In this document: positions 17,948 through 27,277 of the stretch, piece by piece | Numbering within the stretch: position 1 is the stretch's first letter | Layout: every line of letters starts with the position of its first letter | NCBI RefSeq assembly: GCF_900110205.1 | Contig: NZ_FOCV01000037.1 | Span: forward strand, 1 to 53,958 | DNA from: Rhizobium tibeticum | Lineage (GTDB): Bacteria > Pseudomonadota > Alphaproteobacteria > Rhizobiales > Rhizobiaceae | Length of the DNA stretch: 53,958 nt | Direction of reading: 5' to 3' | Notes under the pieces: model-generated | Databases searched by the model: none | What the model was told of the DNA's origin: nothing | Seen by the model: the letters and a program-made list of their open reading frames with translations, nothing else | Position numbers and translations under genes: made by a program

Positions 17948-19069
17948 ATGACCCTGGCCAACGAACAGAACGGGACCGCTTCCCGATCCGACGAGCGCCT
18001 GAAGAAGGTCTCGACCATGACCGCGCTCGCACGTCGCCCGGAACTCGGCGCCGTGGCAGGACTGGTTCTCGTAACGATCTTCTTCTTCTTCACTGCCAAC
18101 CCCGCCATGTTCACGCTCGCAGGCGTGGTCAACTTCATGGCTCCCGCAGCCCAGCTTGGAATCCTTGCGATTGGTGCGGCGCTGCTGATGATTGGCGGCG
18201 AGTTTGACCTCTCCATTGGATCCATGGTCGCGTTCGCTGGCCTCGTCTTCGGTACCGCCTTGGTTGTCCTTCATCTGCCGCTGAGCGTCGCTATCCTCAT
18301 CGCGCTCGCATTCGCTGCGGTCATTGGTGTCGTCAACGCTCAGCTCACCATGCGGACGGGCCTGCCGTCGTTCATCGTCACGCTTGCATTCCTCTTCATT
18401 CTCCGCGGTCTGACGCTCGTGGGCCTGAAGTGGGCGAGCGGCGGCGCAACCCAGCTTCGCGGCATGAAGGAAGCTGTCGCTGACAGCCCGATTGCGCCGA
18501 TCTTTTCCGGCGACGCCTTCACGGGTCTGTTTTCCTGGCTCGGAAGCAACGGCATCATTGAGACTTTCCCAAGTGGTGCGCCCAAGGTCCCCGGCATTCC
18601 GGTGGAAATCCTCTGGTTCGTCTTCATTGCGCTGTTCGCAACGTGGATTCTCCTCCGCACACGGTTCGGCAACTGGATCTTCGCCTCTGGCGGCGACCCG
18701 AAGGCCGCGCGCAAGTCCGGTGTCCCCGTTGCTCGCGTGAAGACTACGCTGTTCATTGGCACCGCCATGTCCGCCACTCTCGTAGCCATTCTGACCGTCC
18801 TCGACGCTGGCTCCACAGATGCACGCCGCGGCTTCCAGAAGGAGTTCGAAGCAATCATCGCAGCGGTCATCGGCGGATGTCTCCTGACCGGAGGATATGG
18901 CTCGGCAATCGGCGCGTTCTTCGGGTCCATCGTCTTCGGCATGGTCCTGATCGGCCTGACCTACACCTCCATCGACCAGGATTGGTATCTGGTTTTCCTC
19001 GGCGGCATGCTGCTCACCGCGGTCATCTTCAACAACATCATTCGCAAGCGCGTGACGGGAGAACGCTGA
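17948..19069 (+). CDS. Sugar/polyol ABC transporter permease (FrcC/RbsC-like)
   Basis: Inner-membrane permease of 373 residues with about ten hydrophobic segments and the BPD_transp_2 signature (GGEFDLSIGSMVAFAGLVFG; FASGGDPKAARKSGVPVARVK cytoplasmic loop). GAGG precedes the ATG. The stop overlaps the ATPase start by one base (TGATG), so the two are coupled. It is the single permease of the inositol importer and presumably forms a homodimer. Confidence 0.9.
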   Translation: MTLANEQNGTASRSDERLKKVSTMTALARRPELGAVAGLVLVTIFFFFTANPAMFTLAGVVNFMAPAAQLGILAIGAALLMIGGEFDLSIGSMVAFAGLVFGTALVVLHLPLSVAILIALAFAAVIGVVNAQLTMRTGLPSFIVTLAFLFILRGLTLVGLKWASGGATQLRGMKEAVADSPIAPIFSGDAFTGLFSWLGSNGIIETFPSGAPKVPGIPVEILWFVFIALFATWILLRTRFGNWIFASGGDPKAARKSGVPVARVKTTLFIGTAMSATLVAILTVLDAGSTDARRGFQKEFEAIIAAVIGGCLLTGGYGSAIGAFFGSIVFGMVLIGLTYTSIDQDWYLVFLGGMLLTAVIFNNIIRKRVTGER

Positions 19070-19857
19070 TGAGCAACACTCAGACGCCACTCGTCGAGGT
19101 CAAGAATCTCGTAAAGCATTTCGGATCGATCATCGCTCTCAACGGCGTTTCGCTGAGTGTCCACGCAGGGGAGGTGCTCTGCCTGCTTGGCGACAACGGT
19201 GCGGGCAAGTCGACATTGATCAACACGCTGTCCGGCGTATTCAAGCCCACGTCGGGCGACTTCCTGGTCGAAGGTAAGCCTCACGCGTTCAACGGACCCC
19301 GTGGTGCGCTTGATGCAGGGATCGCCACCGTCTACCAGGATCTTGCGATGATCCCGCTGATGTCCGTGACGCGCAACTTCTTCATGGGCCGCGAGCCGCT
19401 CAAGGGCTTTGGTCCGTTCAAGTACATGGACATGGAATTCGCTGATCGTATCACCAGCGAAGAAATGAAGAAGATTGGAATTGACGTTCGCGAGCCGGGC
19501 CAGGCTGTCGGCACTCTCTCAGGCGGCGAACGCCAGTGCGTGGCAATCGCCCGTGCGGTCTACTTCGGTGCCAAGGTTCTCATCCTCGACGAGCCGACAT
19601 CCGCTCTCGGCGTGGCACAGACCTCAATGGTTCTGAAGTACATCGACCAGGTGCGAAACAAGGGACTGGGCGTGATCTTCATCACGCACAACGTGCGCCA
19701 TGCCTATGCCGTGGGCAACAGATTCACAGCGTTGAACCGCGGTAAGACCCTCGGGACGTTCGCCAAGGACGAGATCAACCTTGATGGCCTTCAGAACTTG
19801 ATGGCTGGTGGCAAGGAACTTCAGTCGATCTCTGCGGAACTCGGCGGGACGATCTGA
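19069..19857 (+). CDS. Sugar/polyol ABC transporter ATP-binding protein (FrcA-like, single NBD)
   Basis: 262 residues with a single nucleotide-binding domain, unlike two-domain RbsA; this is the FrcA layout known from rhizobial fructose importers. Walker A GDNGAGKST (41-49), signature LSGGE, Walker B LILDEP, and switch His in FITHN. The frame is open far upstream inside the permease, but the ATG at 19069 overlapping the permease stop is the natural start. Confidence 0.9.
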   Translation: MSNTQTPLVEVKNLVKHFGSIIALNGVSLSVHAGEVLCLLGDNGAGKSTLINTLSGVFKPTSGDFLVEGKPHAFNGPRGALDAGIATVYQDLAMIPLMSVTRNFFMGREPLKGFGPFKYMDMEFADRITSEEMKKIGIDVREPGQAVGTLSGGERQCVAIARAVYFGAKVLILDEPTSALGVAQTSMVLKYIDQVRNKGLGVIFITHNVRHAYAVGNRFTALNRGKTLGTFAKDEINLDGLQNLMAGGKELQSISAELGGTI

Positions 19858-19940
19858 TCACTTCCACATGCACGAATTTGGTCCGGCGCGAAGGTGCCGG
19901 GCCCCGGACACTCATACCCAAAATCTAGGGAAGCACCCCA

Positions 19941-20735
19941 ATGAGCAATGCTAAACAATCCACGTTTCCGTTGGCCGCCTGCGCCGAGATGCTGTGGCGG
20001 GACAAGCCGATCGAATGGCGCGCGTCGCGTCTCAAGGAACTCGGTTTCGGAGTAGGCCTTTGGAACTGGCCGGAACATGATCTTGCCAAGCTCGAAGCAA
20101 CGGGCGCGACGTTCACCATCATGAACGGCTACCTTACGGGCCGTCTTACCGATGACGAAGGTGCGGATGAATTGCTGAAGACCGCGCGTGAGACCGCACA
20201 GGTGGGCAAGCGTCTAGGTGTTCAGCGCCTCAACCTCCATGGAACAGGTCTTGGTGATCGTGGCCTTCCGGTTCAGCCGATCGAAGTCGTGACAGGAGCG
20301 ATGTGGCTCAAGGCGCAGGACACGCTACGTCGCATCGTCGACATGGCCGAGGAAGAGAACGTGGTCTTCACGCTCGAGAACCTGAACCTGCCCGTCGACC
20401 ATCCGGGCGTTCCGTTTGGGCGCGCGGAGGACACGCTCGCGCTTGTTTCCAGCATCAACCATTCCCGCCTGCGCCTGAATCTCGATCTCTATCACGCGCA
20501 GATTGGCGAAGGGAACCTGATCGAACTGTGCCGGAAGTCACTCCCATGGATCGGCGAGATCCAGGTCGCCGACGTACCCGGCCGCTGCGAGCCTGGCACT
20601 GGCGAAGTCAATTGGAACGGCGTCGCGAAGGCTTTGAAGAACATGGGCTATTCCGGCCCGATCGGAATGGAAGCCTGGGCGTCCGGAGATTCCGATGCCG
20701 CGCTCGCAGCCTTCCGTGAAGCATTCACTCTCTAA
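19941..20735 (+). CDS. TIM-barrel sugar isomerase (hydroxypyruvate isomerase/IolI-like)
   Basis: 264 residues of the AP-endonuclease-2 sugar isomerase/epimerase fold. Metal-ligand type blocks are seen: LENLN (Glu), LNLDLYHAQ (Asp/His), EIQVADVPGRCEPGTGEVNW and IGMEAW (Glu). The family includes hydroxypyruvate isomerase and inosose isomerase IolI. Its place between an importer and iolG suggests inosose isomerisation, for example for isomers such as D-chiro-inositol. That is inference. AGGGAAG precedes the ATG. Confidence 0.75.
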   Translation: MSNAKQSTFPLAACAEMLWRDKPIEWRASRLKELGFGVGLWNWPEHDLAKLEATGATFTIMNGYLTGRLTDDEGADELLKTARETAQVGKRLGVQRLNLHGTGLGDRGLPVQPIEVVTGAMWLKAQDTLRRIVDMAEEENVVFTLENLNLPVDHPGVPFGRAEDTLALVSSINHSRLRLNLDLYHAQIGEGNLIELCRKSLPWIGEIQVADVPGRCEPGTGEVNWNGVAKALKNMGYSGPIGMEAWASGDSDAALAAFREAFTL

Positions 20736-20757
20736 ATTCCCACACAGGATATAAGTC

Positions 20758-21777
20758 ATGGCCAAGGTCAAAACTGTAAACGTCGGTCTCATCGGTGCTG
20801 GACGCATCGGCTCCTTCCACGGCGAGAGCGTAGCCAAGAGGCTCGTGGATGCTGAACTCGTAGCAATCGCGGATCCCGCACCGGGCGCGGCGGCGAAGCT
20901 TGCTGACAAGCTCGGCGTCGATGCTTCCTATACCGACGTCGCCGCAATGCTCGCGCAGCCGGGTCTGGACGCCGTTATCATCGCGACGCCCGCTCGGTTC
21001 CATACCAATGTTCTCGTGCAAGCAGCGGAAGCCGGAAAGGCAATCTTCTGCGAAAAGCCGATGGCGCTGACCCTCGAAGATGCAGACCGTGGCATTGCTG
21101 CTGCCAAGGCAGCGGGCGTTCCTCTGCAGGTCGGATTCAACCGTCGTTGGGATCAGGCGTTCTCAGAAGGCCGTGCGGCTATCGACGCAGGCAAGATCGG
21201 CGCTCCGCAGCTCATCCGTTCTCTGACGCGCGATCCGGGTCCGTTCGGCGCCGATCCTGACAAGATTCCTCTCTGGACCATCTTCTACGAAACGCTGATC
21301 CACGACTTCGACACCCTCCTGTGGCTGAACCCCGGCGCGAACCCTGTCGAAGTATTCGCAATGGCTGACGCTCTCGTCCGCCCGGATGCTCGCGAAAAGG
21401 GCTTCCTCGACACGGCCGTCGTCAACATTCGTTTCGACAATGGTTCCATCGCCGTCGCCGAGGCGAACTTCTGCGCGATGTACGGTTACGACATCCGCGG
21501 CGAAGTCTTCGGCTCCGGCGGGATGGTCACGATGGGTGATGTCCGTCGCTCCAGCATGACGCTGTTCGACAAGGACGGGGTGTCGAATGACACCTGGCGC
21601 TGCGACACCGACCATTTCGTGCAGGGCTATACGGCGCAGCTCGCCTCCTTCGTGAACGCAGTGCGGGAAAGGAAGATCGGCGATCAACCAACCGGCATCG
21701 ACGCTCGCAACGCATTGGCAATCGCGCTGGCCGCGATCGAGTCGGTCTCGAAGAAGCAGCCTGTGCGACTGGGCTGA
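20758..21777 (+). CDS. iolG: Inositol 2-dehydrogenase family oxidoreductase
   Basis: NAD-dependent Gfo/Idh/MocA enzyme of 339 residues, expected to oxidise myo-inositol (or an isomer) to scyllo-inosose in the cytoplasm. Rossmann motif GLIGAGRIGSFHG near residue 11, the EKP catalytic-lysine motif (FCEKPMALT, about residue 96), NRRWDQ, and HDFDTLLW with the catalytic-type Asp/His region. An AGGAT precedes the ATG. It lies in the inositol operon between the isomerase and iolC. Confidence 0.85.
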   Translation: MAKVKTVNVGLIGAGRIGSFHGESVAKRLVDAELVAIADPAPGAAAKLADKLGVDASYTDVAAMLAQPGLDAVIIATPARFHTNVLVQAAEAGKAIFCEKPMALTLEDADRGIAAAKAAGVPLQVGFNRRWDQAFSEGRAAIDAGKIGAPQLIRSLTRDPGPFGADPDKIPLWTIFYETLIHDFDTLLWLNPGANPVEVFAMADALVRPDAREKGFLDTAVVNIRFDNGSIAVAEANFCAMYGYDIRGEVFGSGGMVTMGDVRRSSMTLFDKDGVSNDTWRCDTDHFVQGYTAQLASFVNAVRERKIGDQPTGIDARNALAIALAAIESVSKKQPVRLG

Positions 21778-21848
21778 TCCTTATCACGACGGGGCGGACG
21801 GCCAGTTCTCCCCGTCGCGATCCCTCGCATCAAAAGACTGGAACGGTC

Positions 21849-23756
21849 ATGAAGAAAGCCCTGGATGTAATCACGATCGGCCGCAGCTCGGTTGATCTCT
21901 ATGGCGCCCAGGTTGGCGGCCGACTCGAGGACATGGGGTCGTTCAGGAAGTATATCGGTGGCAGTCCGACAAACATCGCTTGCGGCGCCGCCCGGCTGGG
22001 ACTTAAGAGCGCCGTCATCACGCGTGTCGGCGACGAGCACATGGGCCGCTTCATCCGCGAGCAACTTGAGCGTGAAGGCGTCTACACCGATGGCGTGAAG
22101 ACAGATCCCGAGCGGCTAACCGCCCTCGTTATTCTCGGAATACGTGACGAAGACCAGTTCCCGCTGATCTTCTACCGCGAGAACTGTGCCGACATGGCCC
22201 TTTCCGAAGAGGATATCGATGGGGAGTTCGTCGGCACTGCAAGGTCGCTCGTGGTGACCGGAACGCACCTCTCAAATCCTCGCACCGAAGCCGCTGTCAT
22301 GAAGGCGTTGCAGCTTGCTCGCAAGCACGACGTGAAAACTGCGCTCGACATCGACTACCGACCAAATCTGTGGGGTGTCGCTGGGCACGGCGATGGCGAG
22401 AGCAGGTTCGTGGAAAGCCGGGCGGTCACCGAGAAGCTTCGGTCGACCCTGCATCTTTTTGACCTCATTGTCGGCACCGAGGAAGAGTTTCACATCGCTG
22501 GCGGGTCAACCAACACTGTCGATGCACTACGGGCCGTGAGGCAGGTCTCGGACGCCACCCTCATCTGCAAGCGTGGCGCTCTGGGCGCTGTTGCGATCGA
22601 GGACTGGGTTCCAAACACGCTTGATGACGCTCAGAAGGGACCAGGTTTCCCAATCGAAGTTTTCAATGTCCTTGGCGCCGGCGACGGCTTTTTTGCTGGA
22701 CTGTTGAAAGGATGGCTGGACGGCGAAAGCTGGCCCCGGGCATTGGAATACGCAAATGCCTGCGGCGCGTTCGCCGTCAGTCGCCATGGTTGCACTCCTG
22801 CATATCCGAGCCTGAAGGAACTGCGGTTCTTTCTGAAACGCGGCGTGAAGCGTCCGGACCTCCGTAACGATCAGGAACTGGAACAGATTCACTGGTCGAC
22901 GAACCGCAGCGGCGACTGGCCGAGCATGCATGTCTTCGCCTTCGACCACCGCATGCAGCTCGAAGAGATGCCGGGCTACACGCTGGAGCGCGGCGGTGAT
23001 TTCAAGCTTCTCTGCCTGCAGGCCGCACAGCGTGTCCAGAACGGCAGAGCCGGATATGGCATCCTGTGCGACAATCGGATCGGTCGGCGCGCACTTCATG
23101 CGGCCGCTGGCACCGGGCTGTGGGTCGGACGACCCTGCGAATGGCCGGGATCGCGTCCGCTGACGCTTGAACCAGAACTGGGCCTGGATTGCGGTGGCCT
23201 GGAGGAATGGGCTCGCGACAATGTCGTCAAGGTCCTTTGCTTCTGCCATCCCTCCGACAGCGCAGAGCAGCGCGCCAATCAGGGGGAGACGGTCAAGAGG
23301 CTCTACGAGGCCTCCCGTCGCAACAGCCTGGAATTTCTATTGGAGATCATCCCGTCGAAGGTTTCCGCTGTCGACGAGGACACCACTGCCACACTTATCC
23401 AGCAGTTCTACGACATCGGCGTCTATCCCGACTGGTGGAAACTCGAGCCGATGAAGACAAGAGCAGGCTGGGAAAACGCAATCCGGGCAATCGAGCGCAA
23501 TGACGACAACACGCGCGGGATCGTCGTTCTAGGCCTCGATGCTCCCGAAGCGGAACTCTCCGCGTCGTTCCAGGTTGCCGCGTCTTTCGAGCTGGTGAAG
23601 GGCTTCGCCGTTGGCCGGACGATCTTCGGTGACGTGGCACGCGCCTGGATGAAGGGCGATCTGTCCGACGAAGCCGCGGTCGTCGACATGGCGTCTCGTT
23701 TCGAACGCCTCTGCGGCATCTGGGACGAGGCGCGCAGCGTCGCGAAAGGAAACTGA
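21849..23756 (+). CDS. iolC: 5-dehydro-2-deoxygluconokinase fused to DUF2090 aldolase-like domain
   Basis: 635 residues. The N-terminal half is a PfkB/ribokinase-type kinase (GGSPTNIACGAARLG at 37-51; GAGD at 276-279 with catalytic D279). The C-terminal half, from about residue 350 (HVFAFDHRMQLEEM...), is a DUF2090 domain, thought to act as the aldolase that cleaves 2-deoxy-5-keto-gluconate 6-phosphate; this fusion is common in proteobacterial iol clusters and replaces a separate iolJ. Its stop is one base before the iolD ATG. Confidence 0.93.
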   Translation: MKKALDVITIGRSSVDLYGAQVGGRLEDMGSFRKYIGGSPTNIACGAARLGLKSAVITRVGDEHMGRFIREQLEREGVYTDGVKTDPERLTALVILGIRDEDQFPLIFYRENCADMALSEEDIDGEFVGTARSLVVTGTHLSNPRTEAAVMKALQLARKHDVKTALDIDYRPNLWGVAGHGDGESRFVESRAVTEKLRSTLHLFDLIVGTEEEFHIAGGSTNTVDALRAVRQVSDATLICKRGALGAVAIEDWVPNTLDDAQKGPGFPIEVFNVLGAGDGFFAGLLKGWLDGESWPRALEYANACGAFAVSRHGCTPAYPSLKELRFFLKRGVKRPDLRNDQELEQIHWSTNRSGDWPSMHVFAFDHRMQLEEMPGYTLERGGDFKLLCLQAAQRVQNGRAGYGILCDNRIGRRALHAAAGTGLWVGRPCEWPGSRPLTLEPELGLDCGGLEEWARDNVVKVLCFCHPSDSAEQRANQGETVKRLYEASRRNSLEFLLEIIPSKVSAVDEDTTATLIQQFYDIGVYPDWWKLEPMKTRAGWENAIRAIERNDDNTRGIVVLGLDAPEAELSASFQVAASFELVKGFAVGRTIFGDVARAWMKGDLSDEAAVVDMASRFERLCGIWDEARSVAKGN

Positions 23757-23757
23757 C

Positions 23758-25599
23758 ATGACGAGCATTCGATTGACCGCGGCACAAGCCACGGTGCGCT
23801 TTCTCTCCGTCCAGATGACCGAGGAGGGCAACCGCTTCATCGAGGGTGTATGGGCGATCTTCGGTCACGGCAACGTGGCGGGACTTGGTGAAGCTCTCGA
23901 AGGCATCGGCGATGCCCTTCCCACGTGGCGCGGCCAGAACGAGCAGACCATGGCCCATACCGCGATAGCATACGCTAAGGCGAGCAAGCGCCGACGCGCC
24001 CATGCTGTCACATCGTCGATCGGACCCGGCGCGACGAACCTGGTCACGGCAGCCGCACTGGCTCACGTCAATCGGCTTCCAGTTTTGTTCATCCCCGGCG
24101 ATGTCTTCGCAAACCGTCGTCCCGACCCGGTTCTCCAGCAGGTCGAGGATTTCGAGGATGGCAGCCTGTCAGCGAACGACTGCCTGCGACCCGTCAGCAA
24201 GTACTTCGACAGGATCCATCGCCCGGAGCAATTATTGACGGCATTGCCGCGCGCAATGCGCGTCATGACGGATCGCGCAAACTGCGGTCCCGTAACGCTC
24301 GCTTTCTGCCAGGATGTGCAGGCCGAGGCTCACGACTACCCCGCTGAGTTTTTTGAGCCGAAGGTATGGCGGATTCGTCGCCCCGAGCCGGATCGGCGTG
24401 ACCTCAAGGACGTAGTGCAGCTCATCCGCAGTGCTACCAGCCCGGTCATCGTTTGTGGCGGCGGGGTGATATATTCCGAGGCCGAGAATACGCTTGCCGA
24501 TTTCGCGACACGCCACGGCATCCCGGTCGTCGAGACGCAGGCTGGTAAATCCGCTCTCGCTCAGTCACATCCGATGAACTTCGGCGCGGCGGGCGTGGAT
24601 GGGTCCGCAGCGGCGAACGAACTCTGCACCAATGCAGATCTGGTCATCGGTGTGGGCACCCGGTTCCAGGACTTCACCACAGGCTCCTGGGCACTGTTCG
24701 GCAAACCCGGCCGGAGACTTGTGTCAATCAACACGCAGCCATACGACGCCGAGAAGCACGGTGCTGTCGGTCTGATCGCCGATGCCCGGGTGGCGTTGGA
24801 GGAGCTGTCTAGTCGCCTCGGATCCCACAAGGCTTCTTCCTTCGATCCGCAATCGAGAACCTCCTGGCTGTCGAAGGTGGATGCGCACTGCGCCGCGCCG
24901 GAGAACAAGCCCGACGGTTATCTGCCGACCGATGCCCAGGTGATTGGAGCGGTGCAACGGATCTCCACCGATCAGACGATTGCCATGTGCGCCGCGGGAA
25001 CGATGCCCGGTGCCCTGAAGCTCCTCTGGCAGCCAGCGCAGGGCGGCTATCACATGGAGTACGGCTATTCCTGCATGGGGTACGAGCTTGCAGGTGCACT
25101 CGGAATCAAGCTGGCGATGCCGGAGCGAGAGATCGTCTGCTTCGTAGGCGACGGCAGCTACATGATGGCGAATTCCGAACTGGCGACGGCTGTCATGCGA
25201 CGGATCCCGTTCACCGTCGTCCTGACCGACAACAGGGGCTACGGCTGCATCAATCGACTGCAGATCCATTGCGGCGGCGAGGAATTCAACAATCTCTACA
25301 AGGACTGCAACATCGAGGCGCAGCCGGAGATCGACTTCGTAGCGCATGCCGCCTCCATGGGCGCCCATGCGGTCAAGGCGAAGAACATCGCAGATCTCGA
25401 AGTGCAGATCGCGAAAGCACGAGGCAGGGACCGTCCGACGGTAATCGTCATCGACACGGATCCGAAGCCCGGCCCCGGTGAAGCCGGCGGCGGCTTCTGG
25501 TGGGACGTGGCTGTGCCAGAAGTTGGCCGCACTGAGAAATCAGAAGCGGCTCGCTCGCAGTATCTGCGGAGTATCAGCCTGCAGAGCCTGGTGAATTGA
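23758..25599 (+). CDS. iolD: 3D-(3,5/4)-trihydroxycyclohexane-1,2-dione hydrolase
   Basis: ThDP-dependent ring-opening enzyme of inositol catabolism, 613 residues. Pyrimidine-domain Glu block (WRGQNEQTMAH), the central domain with GGGVIYSEAE, and the C-terminal ThDP motif starting GDGS at residue 464 and ending at N492 (TDNRGYG). Length and N-terminus (IRLTAAQATVRFLSVQ) are typical of IolD. Translationally linked to iolC. Confidence 0.95.
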   Translation: MTSIRLTAAQATVRFLSVQMTEEGNRFIEGVWAIFGHGNVAGLGEALEGIGDALPTWRGQNEQTMAHTAIAYAKASKRRRAHAVTSSIGPGATNLVTAAALAHVNRLPVLFIPGDVFANRRPDPVLQQVEDFEDGSLSANDCLRPVSKYFDRIHRPEQLLTALPRAMRVMTDRANCGPVTLAFCQDVQAEAHDYPAEFFEPKVWRIRRPEPDRRDLKDVVQLIRSATSPVIVCGGGVIYSEAENTLADFATRHGIPVVETQAGKSALAQSHPMNFGAAGVDGSAAANELCTNADLVIGVGTRFQDFTTGSWALFGKPGRRLVSINTQPYDAEKHGAVGLIADARVALEELSSRLGSHKASSFDPQSRTSWLSKVDAHCAAPENKPDGYLPTDAQVIGAVQRISTDQTIAMCAAGTMPGALKLLWQPAQGGYHMEYGYSCMGYELAGALGIKLAMPEREIVCFVGDGSYMMANSELATAVMRRIPFTVVLTDNRGYGCINRLQIHCGGEEFNNLYKDCNIEAQPEIDFVAHAASMGAHAVKAKNIADLEVQIAKARGRDRPTVIVIDTDPKPGPGEAGGGFWWDVAVPEVGRTEKSEAARSQYLRSISLQSLVN

Positions 25600-25609
25600 G
25601 GAGCCCCTA

Positions 25610-25954
25610 ATGAGCGATCTTCTACGCAAGCCTTTCGGCCGTCATGGCAAGGTACACGAAATCACTCCGGAGTCTGCGGGCTGGAGGTATGTCAGCTTCT
25701 CTCTCTACAGGCTGCGTGCAGGCGAGCACGCCTCCGCTCAAACGGGAACGAACGAAGTCATCCTCGTCATGGTCGAGGGCAAGGCTTCTATCACAGCCGC
25801 CGGGCAGGATTGGGGTGTTCTCGGCGAGCGGATGAACGTGTTCGAGAAGACGCCGCCGCACTGCCTGTACGTTCCGAATGGGCGCGACTGGAGCGCTAAT
25901 GCAGAGACGGACTGCACGATTGCCGTCTGCTCCGCGCCGGGTAAAATTCAATGA
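25610..25954 (+). CDS. iolB: 5-deoxy-glucuronate isomerase, N-terminal half only
   Basis: 114 residues matching only the first cupin domain of IolB (LLRKPFGRHGKVHEITPESAGW...GERMNVFEKTPPHCLYVPNG...TIAVCSAPGK). Full IolB is about 265 residues with a second cupin domain that carries the metal-binding residues. Here the frame ends shortly after APGK at a TGA that overlaps the iolE ATG (ATGA). No remaining half is visible in any frame. Probably a deletion product lacking activity, unless a full iolB lies elsewhere or the half protein has another role. A GAGG ribosome binding site is intact. Confidence 0.85.
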   Translation: MSDLLRKPFGRHGKVHEITPESAGWRYVSFSLYRLRAGEHASAQTGTNEVILVMVEGKASITAAGQDWGVLGERMNVFEKTPPHCLYVPNGRDWSANAETDCTIAVCSAPGKIQ

Positions 25955-26862
25955 GCCAGCAATCAACCCTGCCTTCGTCGAAGGCACGACTAGCCGTGAG
26001 CCCGCTGTCGTGGGCGAATGACGTCCTCGAAGATCTCGGTGCCGATATCTCCCTTTATACCTGCTTGAGGGATGCATCGGCCAACGGTTATGCGGGCGTC
26101 GAGCTGGGAAGGAAGTTTCCGCGCGAAGCATCGGTCCTGAAGCCGCTGCTTGACAGTAACGGCCTTGCCCTCGCTTCGGGATGGCATTCTGGTCAACTGG
26201 CAGAGAAGTCGGTCGATGAGGAGATGGCTTCCGTCGCTACGCACGCAGAACTTCTGAAGGCCATGGGATGCAGTGTCCTCGTGTATGGCGAGGTCGCGAT
26301 GATGACGCCCGGCTCGCCGCTCAACGAGCCGATGTCCCGCCGCCTTCTCATGCCGTCTACGCAGAGGATCGGATATTCCTCCCGCCTGACTGAGTTCGGA
26401 AAGCGGCTCTTCGACACATACGGCCTTAGGCTTGCCTATCACCACCACCTCATGATGGTCGTGGAGACCTTCGAAGAGATCTCCGACATCATTGGAGCGG
26501 CTGGGCCGGAAACTGGGCTTCTTCTTGACACCGGACACGCCGCAGCAGCCGGATTCGACTACGCGAAGCTCATCGAGCGGTTCGGCGACCGCATCGTTCA
26601 TATCCATCTGAAGGACGTTCGCAAGGCAATCCGCGCCGAGGTCCAGTCAAAGGATCTGAGTTTCAATGACGGCGTGCGGAGCGGCATGTTCACGGTTCCC
26701 GGCGACGGCGTTGTAGATTTCGACCCGATTGTGCGGTTCGTGAAGGACAGTGGCTACGCCGGTTGGCTGGTTGTCGAGGCGGAACAGGATCCTGCCGTTG
26801 CGGCGCCGAAGGAATACACGGCGAAGGCGTTCGAATTCATCCAGGCTAAATTCCGCGCCTAG
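25951..26862 (+). CDS. iolE: Myo-inosose-2 dehydratase
   Basis: 303 residues, AP-endonuclease-2 TIM-barrel fold. IolE dehydrates scyllo-inosose, the step between iolG and iolD. Seen: VSPLSWANDVLEDLG start block, LAYHHHLMMVVE, LLDTGHAAAAGFDY, and HLKDVRKAIRAE, all typical of IolE. Its ATG overlaps the stop of the shortened iolB. It is the last gene of the operon; iolA (methylmalonate semialdehyde dehydrogenase) is not present. Confidence 0.93.
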   Translation: MSQQSTLPSSKARLAVSPLSWANDVLEDLGADISLYTCLRDASANGYAGVELGRKFPREASVLKPLLDSNGLALASGWHSGQLAEKSVDEEMASVATHAELLKAMGCSVLVYGEVAMMTPGSPLNEPMSRRLLMPSTQRIGYSSRLTEFGKRLFDTYGLRLAYHHHLMMVVETFEEISDIIGAAGPETGLLLDTGHAAAAGFDYAKLIERFGDRIVHIHLKDVRKAIRAEVQSKDLSFNDGVRSGMFTVPGDGVVDFDPIVRFVKDSGYAGWLVVEAEQDPAVAAPKEYTAKAFEFIQAKFRA

Positions 26863-27010
26863 CTTGGAAATGGCCGAAGTGGCGCGATGACAATGAGGAG
26901 CGCATCATCATGGCTGCTGCGAAGCCCACCAGTATCAGTGAGTTGAAGCAATTCATCGTCGTCACCGGGCTTCGGCTGCCGGAGCAGCAGGAGCGCGTTG
27001 CGCCTGCATT

Positions 27011-27277
27011 CTAGTCGGCGCAGACGGTCCTGTACCTCGTTATCTCATGGTTGTGACTGCGGACCTGGTATGGCTGCCTCCAGCACCTCTGCCGTTCATA
27101 CCGGGACGGATAGTACCGATCGCGGTAATACCGAGGAGGCGCACGGTAGAGCCTTGGTGAATCGTCGTCGTAGTAGCGCGGTCTATCGCCGAACTCAAAG
27201 TATATACCTTGAGCAGCCACGGGCGAGAAGGGGACTAGGCTCGCGCATGCGACAACCGCTAATAGCAGTTTTTTCAT
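27011..27277 (-). CDS. Small secreted Arg/Tyr-rich protein
   Basis: 88 residues. Signal peptide MKKLLLAVVACASLVPFSPVAAQ, then a mature part rich in Arg, Tyr, Pro and Asp with repeated RYY/YR patterns (DRPRYYDDDSPRLYRAPPRYYRDRYYPSRYERQR is the region, positions about 30-63). TTGGAG precedes the ATG. Periplasmic or surface; family not recognised beyond similar rhizobial secreted small proteins. A near-consensus EcfG-type promoter (TGAAC-N17-GTT) lies at 27310-27334. Confidence 0.75.
   Translation of the reverse strand: MKKLLLAVVACASLVPFSPVAAQGIYFEFGDRPRYYDDDSPRLYRAPPRYYRDRYYPSRYERQRCWRQPYQVRSHNHEITRYRTVCAD

Noticed and set aside
17921..19090. 389-codon minus-strand open frame opposite the inositol permease gene
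   Set aside because: Composition rich in Asp/Glu/Arg/His, typical of antisense frames of membrane genes; the plus-strand permease is clear and coupled to its neighbours.
26910..27014. 34-codon plus-strand frame after iolE
   Set aside because: Overlaps the stop of the convergent secreted-protein gene, no recognisable family; a GAGGAG upstream is the only support.
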